64,000 bases of DNA from assembly GCF_003732275.1 (NCBI RefSeq), contig NZ_MOBM01000017.1, forward strand, positions 1 through 64,000, read 5' to 3'. The DNA comes from Pseudomonas frederiksbergensis. GTDB lineage: Bacteria > Pseudomonadota > Gammaproteobacteria > Pseudomonadales > Pseudomonadaceae. This document shows, one piece after another, positions 42,537 through 52,006 of this stretch; positions within the stretch are counted from its first letter, which is position 1, and each line of letters starts with the position of its first letter. The notes under the pieces were generated by a model. That model ran no database searches. It had not been told where the DNA came from and saw only the letters and a list, made by a program, of their open reading frames with translations. The translations under genes were made by a program, and so were the position numbers.

Positions 42537-45011
42537 ATGAAAAGTCAAAACGGCGCCCATGCGCCGGCGGGATCGGCTTGGCTGAAATCCATGATTGGGC
42601 CAGTAGCCCGGTACCTTCTTGGCGAGCCAAATGCCGCAATGAGCAAGCCGACCGAGTTTCGATTCGGAGCGCATGGCTCTTTATCCGTCGATCTGGAAAA
42701 GGGGGTATGGCACTCGCACGAAGACGGGCGCGGTGGCGGCGTATTGGATTTGATTGCCTGGAAAACCGGCATCACAAGTCGGGCTGAGCAAATGGGCTGG
42801 CTTGAGCAGCACGGCTTAAAAGAAAAGCAGCCGGCGCCATGTCCTGAAAGTCCTGATGTCCTACCGGCCAGCCGTCGCATGTCGGCTTGTTATGACTACA
42901 CCGACGAGGACGGCCACGTTCTGTATCAGGTTGTCCGCTTCGAGCCAAAGGACTTTCGCCAGCGTCACCCGGACGGAAACGGCGGCTGGGTGTGGTCGGT
43001 GAAGGGCGTGCGTCAGGTTCCCTTCCATCTGCCTCAATTGCTGGGCGCACCGTGGGATACGCCAGTGTTTGTCGTGGAAGGCGAGAAGGACGTACTGCGC
43101 TTGGAATCGCTGGGACTGGTCGCAACCTGCAACACCGGCGGCGCTGGCAAGTGGCCTGATGCGCTCAACGAATTCTTCGTGCGCCGCCGCGTAGTGATTC
43201 TGGCTGATAACGATGAACCGGGACATAAGCACGCCACCAAGGTTTGTCGGGCTCTGAGTCTGGCAGAGGCCGGAGTTCGCGTGCTCTGCCTTCCAGGGCT
43301 GCTGCCGAAGGGCGACGTATCCGACTGGCTGGACGCGGGCGGCACCGTCGAGCAACTCCTGCAAATGGCGGACGCTCCCGACAATCACCAGTTCGAAGGC
43401 GACGATCAGCAGCCAGTCGAGGAACACTTCGAGCCCGGTGATGATGCTGACGAAAAACAGAGCCAGGCTTCTCTGCTGGTCAAGTTCGTGGAGCAACGCT
43501 TCGAGCTGTTCCACGATCAAAACAAGGACGTCTTCGCCAAGGATCGCACGACGGGCGAAGTGCGTAATCTAGCCGCGCGCCAGTTCCGAGATGCACTGGT
43601 CGCCGGCTTTTACTCCGACAGTGGAAGGGCGCCCCGAGATCAATCGGTCCGGGAGGCGCTGGGCACCCTGGCCGGCCTCGGCCGATTCCATGGAGACTGT
43701 CAGGAGGTACACCTGCGCACTGCCGGTGCCGCTGGTGATTACTTTCTCGACCTGGCTGTACCAGGCAGTAGTCGAGCGGTTCACATCCGGCCGGGTAAGT
43801 GGGAGATCGCCGAGTCACCCGAGGCCATGTTCGTTCGACCTGAATCCATGCAGCCGATTCCGGCTCCCGCTCCGGGTGGATCGATCGAGCAACTTTGGCA
43901 CGTGGCGAACATCCCGCGCGGCTCCCGTCTGCTGGCCCTGGCTTGGCTGATCGAATGCCTGCGTCCTGATACGCCTTATCCAGTGCTAGAGCTGCTGGGC
44001 GAGCAGGGGAGTGCGAAGAGCACGACACAAACAGCACTGCGCCAGCTCATTGATCCGAACTCCTGCCCATTGCGCAGTGCACCGAAGTCGTCGGAAGACC
44101 TATTCGTTTCTGCTGGTGTGTGTGCGGTAGTGAGCCTGGAGAACGTCTCGCACTTGCCCGCAGCAACTCAGGATGCCATGTGCGTATTGGCAACCGGAGG
44201 CGGCTTTGCCAAGCGCAAGCTGTACTCGGATGCCGACGAAAGTGTTATCAGCGTGAAGCGCCCTGTCGTGCTGAATGGAATATCAGCGGCAGTCACGGCG
44301 CAAGATCTGGTGGACAGAACGATCACTATCGAGACGCCGGTTATCAGCGAGCGGCTGGAAGTGACAGACCTTTGGCGGGAACACGAAGCCGAGCGTCCGT
44401 GTTTGCTGGGGGCGCTGCTGGATATTTTCGCCAAGGCGCTGGAGTTAGTTCCGCAGATGCACATCCCCGCTGACGAGCGTCCGCGGCTGGTTGAATTCGC
44501 TCGCCTGGGTATGGCTGTCGCCGCCGCAGCGGGACATGAGCCCAAGGATTTCCTGCACGAGTTCAATTCCAGTCGGCAGGAAAGTCTGGCTCGCACCATT
44601 GACGCTAGCCCGGTAGCTGCTGCCGTAGTGGAACTGGTCGAGGCGCGTCCGCACGGAGTTACCGCCCCGGTAAAGGAGATTCTACGTACCCTGGAACAGT
44701 ACCGTCCAACCGGCTGCGATTCGTGGCCGCGTTCCGCGAAGGGGCTAGGGGACGCCCTGCGACGTGCCGCTCCAGCTCTTCGGCAGATAGGCATCGAGTG
44801 CAAGCCCCTGGGTAAATCTGGGGGGACGGTGAAGTGGGGCATCGGGAGAAAGTTATCGAAGCAATGTCCTGCAAGTCCTGATGTCCTGCCAGACGATCAC
44901 CCCGAGCAGGACATTGGGACTTGCAGGACTTCGAGTCGGCAACTATCCCCCGACAACACCGGTACTTCGCCGGACATGGTCTTCGATGAATCCGACGCGG
45001 AGGCCTTCTGA
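42537..45011 (+). CDS. Primase/helicase-type replication protein of the island
   Basis: An 824-residue protein. The N-terminus has the DUF-type zinc-less primase lead-in ending DGRGGGVLDLIAWKTG. A TOPRIM domain follows (VFVVEGEKDVLRL at about 177, CNTGGAGKW, then VVILADNDEPGHKHA), and a P-loop helicase-like domain has LLGEQGSAKSTTQTALRQLI at about 484 and a Walker B-like VCAVVSLENVS. This combination is that of the alpha-like proteins of P4-type satellites, which prime and unwind the element's own replication. It probably allows the excised island to replicate. The next gene begins within its stop codon (TGATG). Confidence 0.85.
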   Translation: MKSQNGAHAPAGSAWLKSMIGPVARYLLGEPNAAMSKPTEFRFGAHGSLSVDLEKGVWHSHEDGRGGGVLDLIAWKTGITSRAEQMGWLEQHGLKEKQPAPCPESPDVLPASRRMSACYDYTDEDGHVLYQVVRFEPKDFRQRHPDGNGGWVWSVKGVRQVPFHLPQLLGAPWDTPVFVVEGEKDVLRLESLGLVATCNTGGAGKWPDALNEFFVRRRVVILADNDEPGHKHATKVCRALSLAEAGVRVLCLPGLLPKGDVSDWLDAGGTVEQLLQMADAPDNHQFEGDDQQPVEEHFEPGDDADEKQSQASLLVKFVEQRFELFHDQNKDVFAKDRTTGEVRNLAARQFRDALVAGFYSDSGRAPRDQSVREALGTLAGLGRFHGDCQEVHLRTAGAAGDYFLDLAVPGSSRAVHIRPGKWEIAESPEAMFVRPESMQPIPAPAPGGSIEQLWHVANIPRGSRLLALAWLIECLRPDTPYPVLELLGEQGSAKSTTQTALRQLIDPNSCPLRSAPKSSEDLFVSAGVCAVVSLENVSHLPAATQDAMCVLATGGGFAKRKLYSDADESVISVKRPVVLNGISAAVTAQDLVDRTITIETPVISERLEVTDLWREHEAERPCLLGALLDIFAKALELVPQMHIPADERPRLVEFARLGMAVAAAAGHEPKDFLHEFNSSRQESLARTIDASPVAAAVVELVEARPHGVTAPVKEILRTLEQYRPTGCDSWPRSAKGLGDALRRAAPALRQIGIECKPLGKSGGTVKWGIGRKLSKQCPASPDVLPDDHPEQDIGTCRTSSRQLSPDNTGTSPDMVFDESDAEAF

Positions 45012-45301
45012 TGAAAGTTATCGACTATCTCCGTGATCGCGGGTTCAGTGCCAAGGTGGTGGGTAACCGCTTAATCGTCTGGCCATCTATCAGGCTGACA
45101 CAGGAGGAGCGCCGCTATATCAAGTTGCACCGTTTGGAGCTGATGGTCGAAGTGGCGGCCAACGATGGTGAAGCCCGACGCAGTCACTGGACAGTGTCCG
45201 TGACAGGGTACGGTCCCTTCACAATGATCGGTGAGCCAATGACTCATGCCGAAGCCTTGGTTGAAGCCCGAATGCTGTGGCCTGGCGCGCAGGTCATGTA
45301 G
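45011..45301 (+). CDS. Hypothetical protein, 96 residues
   Basis: Coupled to the replication gene by a TGATG overlap and followed by a terminator, so it is the last gene of that unit. It begins KVIDYLRDRGFSAKVVGNRL and has VSVTGYGPFTMIGEPMTHAE; the first part resembles small proteins encoded after plasmid primases (TubC-like docking fold with YLRDRGF). A role in assembling the replication complex is only a guess. Confidence 0.65.
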   Translation: MKVIDYLRDRGFSAKVVGNRLIVWPSIRLTQEERRYIKLHRLELMVEVAANDGEARRSHWTVSVTGYGPFTMIGEPMTHAEALVEARMLWPGAQVM

Positions 45302-45305
45302 TGCT

Positions 45306-45336
45306 GAGCCCGGACAACTACCGGGCTTTATTCTTT
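45306..45336 (+). terminator. Rho-independent terminator of the replication unit
   Basis: AGCCCGG (45306-45312) and CCGGGCT (45321-45327) pair around ACAACTA and are followed by TTATTCTTTT. Confidence 0.8.
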
Positions 45337-45839
45337 TACGCAGTTGATTGGTGACAATTTCGCTTCTATGGGTGTTCAGGAGCTTGGCGGCAGCATCAAT
45401 TTAACGGGGAGTTGTGTCCGGATTGGTAGGGACGGTCCATTTTGAATGCCGCGACTTATGTTAGGGCTGATTCTGCGGGACATGAATTCATGCCAGCTAT
45501 CACTAGGGCGCGATGTGTCTACTCCCCTGAAGTATTTGCTGCTATCCACGGCCATAAGGCGAGCGTTTATTGCCGGAGTCAGATTGGCGTGGTCCAGTGC
45601 GGTGCCCCGCCGCACCGAGGCGGATGCAGCGAGCCTCGCCGTTGAGCATCTGGTGCTTGGTACTACGTTGCGGCGCGCGAGGGGACCAGACTACTAGTTG
45701 ATAACTGCTTTTGTTTTGGCGTAGATTTGTCCATGTCGTTCCCTTCCAGGGGCGATGTTGGGCCAGTTCGAGTGACTTGACTGGTACCGTTTTTTGCCTT
45801 TAGGCGCAGCGGACTTCCTTTTTCATACAGGAGGCCGCC
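45337..45839. other. Gene-free stretch between island core and cargo
   Basis: Several frames of 70-80 codons exist on both strands but none has a ribosome site or recognisable composition. No repeat of note is seen apart from short GC-rich hairpins. Confidence 0.4.
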
Positions 45840-46196
45840 GTGGCCCATAAGTCTGTTATCAAACATCGTTCCGCTGCTTTCGATCGCCAATGTGGCCGCT
45901 GCTATTACTGCGGCTTTCAAATGTGGCGCGATACTCCTGAGGCCTTTGCCCGCATCTATGGCCTTTCCCTTCGACAGGCTAGGCACTTCCAATGCACAGC
46001 CGAGCATCTGGTCGCCAGGCAGGATGGCGGGAGAGACACCCGCTTCAACATTGCAGCCGCCTGCCTGCTGTGCAATCAGCGCCGCCATAAGCTCAAAGAT
46101 GCACCTAAGCCGAAGGAATACAAGGCTCTAGTGCAGAAGAGGCTGAGCAAAGGTGGCTGGCACCCGCTCCCAGCAGGTACCCATTTATCACCGTGA
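45840..46196 (+). CDS. HNH endonuclease-like protein
   Basis: A 118-residue protein starting at GTG 45840 with AGGAGG five bases before it. It has two Cys pairs around an HNH core: GRCYYCGFQMW, then QCTAEHLVARQDGGRD (the first His in the E-H-L variant) and AAACLLCNQRRHKLKD. HNH nucleases occur in phage packaging, restriction and mobile elements. As a first cargo gene next to a P4-like core it may be a restriction or anti-phage nuclease. It stands alone. Confidence 0.8.
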   Translation: MAHKSVIKHRSAAFDRQCGRCYYCGFQMWRDTPEAFARIYGLSLRQARHFQCTAEHLVARQDGGRDTRFNIAAACLLCNQRRHKLKDAPKPKEYKALVQKRLSKGGWHPLPAGTHLSP

Positions 46197-46617
46197 TCAG
46201 AAAGGCAGCCTTGACTGGCCTAGACGCGTCTATCGGTAAAAATTCGCTTACGGCAAAGCCAAGGTGTTACTGCTCAGCCTATGTCGGCGCAACGAAAGCA
46301 CTGGCGATATCTTCGTCCCCAGTGCAACCGATTGAGGCCAATCGGGGGGATTGGCGTACTCGAGCAGACTGTGATGTCGAGCATAGGGTTATGCTTTTTC
46401 CCGAGCTGTTAGAAAAATGTAGATACACAGCGACAGAAAAGCTGCTGCGCTCACGACTCCTGCTATTGTCAGCATCAGAAAATTCATCTTTCACCAATGG
46501 CATAGCGTTCAGTTAAGGGGTGACCACTAGTGTAGCTTTCGGGCGTCCCGAGTGAGCGAAGCGAACGGACTTGAACCTTTTTTATGCGTCATATATTAAT
46601 TATGAATATTGAGCGTG
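46197..46617. other. Stretch without a supported gene
   Basis: A 107-codon rightward frame overlaps the HNH stop (GTGA) but has poor protein composition. CCGAGTGAGCGAAGCGAACG at about 46548 resembles a piece of the attC-like site at 52007-52073, a hint of cassette-type DNA. Confidence 0.35.
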
Positions 46618-47013
46618 CTATCTTTTTTTGCAGGCATTTAGAGCGGCAATAGTTACTGTGCGCCTAGGGTCATCAGAGGGGTAGATGGGATGCACATGCG
46701 CTGATGCTCTAGTACCCTCAGGTGTGTCGGTGAACTCAATAACCAAGCCAATTGGAGGGGTGCCGGCGCCGTGATTTCCGGTAACAGTTACTCGATAGGA
46801 CGTAGTTGTAACCTCCCAAAAAGGCCCCATTCGTGTGGCCTCGGTTTGCCAATATTTACCCACACAACGGCCCGCTTGAGTTACGTCGCCAGCTAAATAC
46901 ATGGTTGAAAATGGTGGTTCCTGTAGTGTCCGGGTTGCAGTTATTATTCCGACGCTGCAACCATCAAGCGCTAACAGCATAGGAAGAAAAGAAAAGAAAT
47001 ATCTCATTCGCAT
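46618..47013 (-). CDS. Small lipoprotein, 131 residues
   Basis: ATG 47013 (or 47007) gives a proper lipoprotein signal: RYFFSFLPMLLALDGCSVG, with the lipobox L-D-G-C. The mature part contains QEPPFSTMYLAGDVTQAGRC, then TTSYRVTVTG and a C-terminal helix. No family recognised. It is likely attached to the outer or inner membrane. Weakly AT-rich and isolated between cargo genes. Confidence 0.6.
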   Translation of the reverse strand: MRMRYFFSFLPMLLALDGCSVGIITATRTLQEPPFSTMYLAGDVTQAGRCVGKYWQTEATRMGPFWEVTTTSYRVTVTGNHGAGTPPIGLVIEFTDTPEGTRASAHVHPIYPSDDPRRTVTIAALNACKKR

Positions 47014-47189
47014 GATGCTGCTCCAGATAATTATAATTCGGCTCGACAGGTGTACCATTATAAATAGACACCAATTACTGCGATCTGCTTTCACCAGCTT
47101 GGTGGATATCATTCCTTATCCTCTCGTCTCCTCCTAACCAGACGGGGCATTGTGACAGTCGGGTGAACCGCTCAAGGGGGTTATATACC

Positions 47190-47468
47190 ATGGACGGAAA
47201 GCCCATTCTGCTCGATAAATTCCGGTATCAGGCCAAGCATAGCTACTCATTTGCCATTGCTCCATCAACCGGAGGCTTTTGGCCGTTACCTGCCCGATTC
47301 AAAGCCCTGTTTTATGAGGCCGGCATTGTCGCCAAGTGCGAAAGGCGCGCCGCGGATGTTGAAGCCAATATCTATTGCGTCTTATTTCTCAATCCAAAGA
47401 GGCAGCTCCATCAAGGCTGCTTCAAGTGCGAGCTGGTTTTCATACATCCTTACGAAAACATCAGGTAG
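47190..47468 (+). CDS. Hypothetical protein, 92 residues
   Basis: ATG 47190 follows AAGGGGGTTATATACC. The frame encodes GKPILLDKFRYQAKHSYSFA, then PARFKALFYEAGIVAKCERR and a Cys-containing end. It is soluble and of unknown type. Another small frame (47487-47729, preceded by GGAGGG) follows on the same strand and could be a companion, but its composition is less convincing. Confidence 0.45.
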   Translation: MDGKPILLDKFRYQAKHSYSFAIAPSTGGFWPLPARFKALFYEAGIVAKCERRAADVEANIYCVLFLNPKRQLHQGCFKCELVFIHPYENIR

Positions 47469-47765
47469 AGGGAGGGCTGAGCACTCATGACTTCGACTCC
47501 ATTCGAAAGGCCAAAAAGTATAGCAGAAGGGCAGCCTTATTATTTCTACACTACGAGGTTTAACTATATCGAGGAGTTTTCAGTAGTACATAGCCTATGT
47601 GCACCTAGCCCAGTTGCATCACTGCGCCCTCACTGTGTTCGTCGAGGTTGGATGAATCCGGCGCCCTGCAGCCGAGTAGAGGAAAAAGATTGCGCGATGG
47701 GAATCAATCCAGCGCGTCGTCTGATTTGAGCTAATATCAAAAAAACATATTGAGAGGTGCTTGAG

Positions 47766-48260
47766 ATGCTAATAGCTAAATTAAATGCCTTGGCAATCGA
47801 AGGCAGAGCAATGCTAGATGAGGCTAAAAGATTAGAAAAAATGCTCCCGCAAATGAAGCGTGACGGTTATGCCGCACTAAAAATGAAGTATCCTCAAATC
47901 GAACAGAGAGACTGGACAGGGTTGGTTAAGGCTTTACAGCTTGGTAAGTTGCCGGTGAATATGTTGGAAGAGGCAAATGTTATTTATGAAAAAATATCCA
48001 CGTGTAAAGAGCAGGCTGAGGCGGCCAAAATGCGCGGCAAAGAACTATACGACGTCAGGGCCGCGGCCGATACTCGACGAGTTCTTGATCCGGATGTCCA
48101 TCCTATTCCTGTAGGTCATTATCCAAAACTCCGGAACTGCACCCAGTATCCTCAACGAAAAGATTGTAACGTTGGCGAGTCGGAGACTGAGAAGTGGGCG
48201 CGATGCAAGTTTATGGTGCATGGAGAGAAAGATTGGCACTGTACTGCCCCCTCAAAATAA
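47766..48260 (+). CDS. Hypothetical coiled-coil protein, 164 residues
   Basis: ATG 47766 has GAGAGG eight bases upstream. The first two thirds are helical and probably coiled coil (LNALAIEGRAMLDEAKRLEK, then EEANVIYEKISTCKEQAEAA); the end has conserved-looking cysteines (LRNCTQYPQRKDCN, then WARCKF, DWHC), perhaps a zinc-binding tail. AT-rich against its surroundings. It could be part of a defence or phage-derived module; no function assigned. Confidence 0.55.
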   Translation: MLIAKLNALAIEGRAMLDEAKRLEKMLPQMKRDGYAALKMKYPQIEQRDWTGLVKALQLGKLPVNMLEEANVIYEKISTCKEQAEAAKMRGKELYDVRAAADTRRVLDPDVHPIPVGHYPKLRNCTQYPQRKDCNVGESETEKWARCKFMVHGEKDWHCTAPSK

Positions 48261-48444
48261 TGTTTATTCGCTAGTAATTTTATAAATGAGGTGGAATAAA
48301 ATGTGCGATTAAGACGAGTTTGGTAGTTTCTAGTCTGCACTTCCACCGCTCTTGGGTTAGCAGGTCAAATTCATCATCAGAGAGCGGGAGAGCCTCAAGA
48401 AGTGCCTATGGGGTGGGAAAATCGGCACTGATTTAGACATACTC

Positions 48445-49485
48445 CTAAGCCTCAGAGGGAAGCTTGACCTGGCGATACTCAAGTGGAAGATTCAATTTTT
48501 CTTTGAGGTATCTGAGATATCTCTCGTCCTCAGCACTCAGTGCAGTCCGACCAACCGCAACCAGCCTAACCGCTTTTTCTGGTAGCTCATTCCAGTAGTA
48601 CGCGTACTCGAGTAGCTGACCAATCGCCAAGCGCAAAACCCTACGGGTGCAGAAATCTGACTTAACCTCGAAGAGGATGTTCTCCATTTCCGTTATTACG
48701 GTGACATCTACAAAATTTTCTTCGAAGACGATATTCGCCCCTGGGTATTCAATCTTCAGTTCCTCATGCAGGGCGGCCTGCATTATCCCATGCTCTGGCG
48801 AGCACTCCCGTCCCGAGCCGCCGCTCCTGAAATATCTGTCTTGAATGGGAGGAAGATTCTGTCCTTTCCGAGCCGGGCGGCGTGTATTCACCGTTTCTGG
48901 CAGGGAGGCCTCGTGATTAAGCTCAATGAGTTGATAACGGTTGTAGTGCTGCACGGGGTCCCCAGCCTCGGCAAATGTGTTGGGCGGATACCACTCAACA
49001 TCTATTGGGCGAAAACGAACATTTAACACGTAAGGAGCCCATTCACCGTTCCCCAAGCCACTTCTATCGCCATCTACAGCGTCTATTTCCTCCAGCATGC
49101 GGTCATACCACCCAAGCCGTTTGTAATGATCCAAGGCTGCAATGCCTTGAGCATCATCTAGGAACTCGATATGGCGAATACGGGCTACATAACGGCGCCC
49201 ATCGGGAGAAATGGTGAAGAGCACGACATCACCTGCTCGCTCACCACGTGCGAGCCGTGACTCCCAACCCTTGTTTACTCCTTGAAGAAAGCCATATTGC
49301 CAGCCACCAATTTGCCACTCGAATCGAAAAAGCCACTCCTCGTGGCCATAGCCGTGCTGTGAGGAAAAGGTATTCGATGCTTCGACTGCGCTCCTCGTGG
49401 GGAACTGCCAATTGGAGTCATTTTGACAGATGCGGGTGATATAGTTCATTACTGTCCTTGTCGTCGATTTACGGCTAATTGCCAT
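48445..49485 (-). CDS. PD-(D/E)XK restriction endonuclease-like protein with N-terminal reader-like domain
   Basis: A 346-residue protein. The C-terminal third carries a PD-(D/E)XK nuclease core: SPEHGIMQAALHEELK (helix with Glu), then ENFVDVTVIT (Asp) and NILFEVKSDFCTRRVLRLA (E-x-K), followed by the helix IGQLLEYAYYW. The N-terminal half (GWQYGFLQGVNKGW, then GDVVLFTISPDGRRYVARIR) resembles EVE/PUA-like modules that read modified bases, although this is uncertain. A modification-dependent restriction enzyme would fit a defence island. Start ATG 49485, or 49449 (NYITRICQ). It runs opposite to most cargo genes. Confidence 0.7.
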   Translation of the reverse strand: MAISRKSTTRTVMNYITRICQNDSNWQFPTRSAVEASNTFSSQHGYGHEEWLFRFEWQIGGWQYGFLQGVNKGWESRLARGERAGDVVLFTISPDGRRYVARIRHIEFLDDAQGIAALDHYKRLGWYDRMLEEIDAVDGDRSGLGNGEWAPYVLNVRFRPIDVEWYPPNTFAEAGDPVQHYNRYQLIELNHEASLPETVNTRRPARKGQNLPPIQDRYFRSGGSGRECSPEHGIMQAALHEELKIEYPGANIVFEENFVDVTVITEMENILFEVKSDFCTRRVLRLAIGQLLEYAYYWNELPEKAVRLVAVGRTALSAEDERYLRYLKEKLNLPLEYRQVKLPSEA

Positions 49486-49726
49486 TATTTAGAATGGCAA
49501 AAACAAAACCTCAATCCAAGTGCTATTCGAAAGCGGCTGAATTTCTTGCGGCCGACAAAGGCAACCTGGCGGTGCTTACCTGGCAGGTGGTATTGGTACA
49601 TTACTGGTTCAGAAGAAATTGAATCGGGTTGAGCGCCCTGGTTTGCAGGGTGTGAGTTTCTAGTCAGTCCAATCCATCACCGAAAAAGCTGATGATTCTA
49701 GATCGTGTTCGGCAGCAATCGACCCA

Positions 49727-49881
49727 GAGTGTGTAAAAACGCATGCGCCGTTTTGAAGTCTGCATTGCTACGTAAAATCTGCTGGTGCTTGTGTAATCAG
49801 CAGACTAGAAATTTGCGTAGGAGCGCGATTTTTGTTCCAGCCCTGACTGTCAAACGTGTTCTAAAACGGTTTTACACAGCC
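49727..49881. mobile_element. MITE-like element with 8-bp target duplication
   Basis: GAGTGTGTAAAAAC at the left end and GGCTGTGTAAAACC (reverse complement of the right end) form imperfect terminal inverted repeats. The 155-bp element is flanked on both sides by TCGACCCA (49719-49726 and 49882-49889). It holds an internal hairpin TCTGCTG/CAGCAGA and no gene. The size and duplication suggest a non-autonomous IS derivative. Confidence 0.65.
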
Positions 49882-49889
49882 TCGACCCA

Positions 49890-50111
49890 AAGCTGACGAT
49901 GGCGAAAGACAGGAATCAGCCATAATCACACCGTAGACATGATGCACATGACTCCGTAATGTGCGCAGAAGTCATACCTCTTTACCTGGCCCGCTATGTC
50001 GCGCGTGCTAACACAATATACAGGCCGATCAGGGAGTTACACATGAGCAAGGAACGTTATCAGACACAAATGGCGTGCCCCCAAAAACTGCGTCGTCTAC
50101 TAAATATTTAA
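49890..50111. other. Short upstream region with a 22-codon frame
   Basis: A frame from ATG 50043 (after AGGGAG) to TAA 50111 encodes SKERYQTQMACPQKLRRLL and abuts the HNH gene start directly. It could be a leader or the stump of another gene. Confidence 0.3.
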
Positions 50112-50909
50112 ATGGTATCGAAGATGAGTAACGTTCTTCAAAGTTGTCACGCTTTCAATTTCAGTGAGTCGTACTCCTACGCTGATAAAGTACGGAAGGC
50201 TATTTTCGAAAATGATTTTTCGATTGATCCAATGGATGTAGCTAGCGATTTGGAAAACCAAGTCGCCAAACCGCAAAAATGGTCTCTTTTACACGATTAC
50301 ATAGATCATGTAGTTCGTGATGATTTGAATTTTTACTTTCGTGGTGGTGGATGGGATTACGATGATGTACGCCCCGTATTTTCTATGCTTGACTCACACA
50401 AAATCCAATATTTAACACTTGTGCAGTATATCGAAGAGCAATTTCGAGATGATGAAACTGGGGAGACAGTATTAGTTACAGAGGGGCTTGTAGAAAAACA
50501 CAAGTATGAGTATGTGTCAGAGTATCTTGAAGACAAAGCATTGAACGGTCTTGCTTCTTTAATTGTTACGGAGGTTTTCACACTGCTTTTCGCTGATCGT
50601 GAAGCAATGAAGGCCTTCAATCTAAAGATTGCTATGAGCTTGGAAAAAAGAACCCCTAGATGTACATACTGGCCCAAGTGGCTAGAGCGGGCATTATTTT
50701 GCAGAGAGAAAGGTCTTTGTGCAATTTGCAAGTCGGACTTGACTTCACTATTTCATGTGTGCGGAAAGCTTGCAATTGACCATATAGTTCCTATCGCTCT
50801 AAACGGGGTAAATGACCCGACTAATTTACAAATACTTTGTGAAAGCTGCAACGGAAAAAAAAGTGGTATTACTGTGGTTACGTCGAATTCTATGCCTGTA
50901 TTTTGGTAG
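50112..50909 (+). CDS. HNH endonuclease with N-terminal helical domain
   Basis: A 265-residue protein. The last 75 residues are a clear HNH nuclease: LFCREKGLCAICKSDLTS (zinc pair), KLAIDHIVPIALNGVND (His of the first H-N) and LQILCESCNGKKS (Asn-containing second zinc pair). The N-terminal 180 residues are acidic and unlike anything I recognise (NFYFRGGGWDYDDVRPVF). AT-rich DNA. The start may be ATG 50112 or ATG 50124. It is followed at once by an attC-like sequence, so it could be a captured cassette; a role in defence is plausible. Confidence 0.8.
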   Translation: MVSKMSNVLQSCHAFNFSESYSYADKVRKAIFENDFSIDPMDVASDLENQVAKPQKWSLLHDYIDHVVRDDLNFYFRGGGWDYDDVRPVFSMLDSHKIQYLTLVQYIEEQFRDDETGETVLVTEGLVEKHKYEYVSEYLEDKALNGLASLIVTEVFTLLFADREAMKAFNLKIAMSLEKRTPRCTYWPKWLERALFCREKGLCAICKSDLTSLFHVCGKLAIDHIVPIALNGVNDPTNLQILCESCNGKKSGITVVTSNSMPVFW

Positions 50910-50912
50910 CCG

Positions 50913-50990
50913 ATTTAACAACTGGCTAAAATCACTCACTTCGTTCGCTTGGGTCGTCTGAAGCCGGCCACTTAGCTTACCCGTTATGCC
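50913..50990 (+). repeat. attC-like sequence after the HNH gene
   Basis: The stretch begins ATTTAAC (matches R-Y-Y-Y-A-A-C), has inner TGGCTAA and TTAGCTTA boxes and ends GTTATGC. These are the four box positions of an integron attC. It starts three bases after the HNH stop and ends 12 bp before the next ATG, as in cassette arrays. Confidence 0.4.
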
Positions 50991-51002
50991 TAAAGAGGAA
51001 AT

Positions 51003-51929
51003 ATGGCGCACCTGAATCTAGAACAAAAATTTGAAACCCTGACACCTGCGCTGTTGTTCAAATGGTTAGCATGGATACTAGCGTTTGCAACAGGAGTCGT
51101 AGGCATGGTTTTCGCATTTTACTTTACGGAATTTAACGGGAAATTTAGCAGTCAAAACGCCGACTGGGGAACTTTTGGTGACTTTATAGGCGGCACGCTG
51201 AACCCAATACTTAGCTTCCTTGGGCTAATTGCCCTCCTGCTAACAATTGTTCTGCAAAGCAAGGAGCTTGAATCTACTAGAAAAGAACTAGAGCGCTCAG
51301 CATTAGCTCAAGAAAAATCCGAGTCGGCACTAAGCGAGCAATCGAAGACGCAAATAAAACAACAATTCGAGGGCACCTTCTTTTCATTGCTAGATCAACA
51401 CAATAAAGCGTTGGAAAAAATATCAATATCAACAGGCAAGTGGACTAACGGCAGATCAGACGTTGATCTTGTCAGGGAGGCTGTTTTTGAAAGGCCAGCC
51501 TCAGATTTAGCCGGAGCCAAAGATGCTCTTGAAAAGAAAAACGGGTTATGTGGCCACTACTTCAGGGTTTTGTATCAAACATTAAAATTTATTTCAACCA
51601 ATGTGCCTGATGGCCATATTGGAATAAATTTCAATGAAAGCACTATTAAAAGTGCTCAGTTTGCAAAAAACGAGAAAATGTACAGCAATATTCTCAGATC
51701 TTTCTTGAGCTATGACGTAACTCAACTTCTTGCTATAAATTGCTACTGCACCAGTACTCAAGATACATACTGGAATTTCAAGCTGCTGATAGAGCGCTAT
51801 GCTTTTCTTGAACATATGCCCTTTACAATTGATAGTAAAAGCAATCAATTGCTCTTGAATACTGAACAATTTTACGATCAAGCAGCATTTGGCCAAAGCC
51901 AATTCAAGAAAAACCCGGGCGCAGCATAA
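51003..51929 (+). CDS. Putative phage abortive infection protein (AbiC-like)
   Basis: A 308-residue protein with two N-terminal membrane helices (WLAWILAFATGVVGMVFAFYF and a second at LNPILSFLGLIALLLTIVL), then a coiled coil (SKELESTRKELERSALAQE) and a cytosolic domain with FEGTFFSLLDQHNKALEKI, then MYSNILRSFLSYDVTQLLAI and NFKLLIERYAFLEHMPF. This layout and the last two motifs match the putative AbiC family, which stops phage growth through host shutdown. RBS AGAGGAAAT precedes ATG 51003. It sits between two attC-like sites, in AT-rich DNA. Confidence 0.75.
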   Translation: MAHLNLEQKFETLTPALLFKWLAWILAFATGVVGMVFAFYFTEFNGKFSSQNADWGTFGDFIGGTLNPILSFLGLIALLLTIVLQSKELESTRKELERSALAQEKSESALSEQSKTQIKQQFEGTFFSLLDQHNKALEKISISTGKWTNGRSDVDLVREAVFERPASDLAGAKDALEKKNGLCGHYFRVLYQTLKFISTNVPDGHIGINFNESTIKSAQFAKNEKMYSNILRSFLSYDVTQLLAINCYCTSTQDTYWNFKLLIERYAFLEHMPFTIDSKSNQLLLNTEQFYDQAAFGQSQFKKNPGAA

Positions 51930-52006
51930 CGTTGATGAGGCAATTGGAGCTGTTGTCCTACAAATAGAGATCGCGAAACTTAACGAGCAGTTCATGTCGT
52001 TCGTTT

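Noticed and set aside
45376..45697. Frames of 67-83 codons on both strands
   Set aside because: They overlap each other, lack ribosome sites and show no protein-like pattern.
46193..46516. A 107-codon frame overlapping the HNH stop
   Set aside because: The GTGA overlap is suggestive, but the translation is rich in Ser, Ala and Arg without a core and there is no ribosome site.
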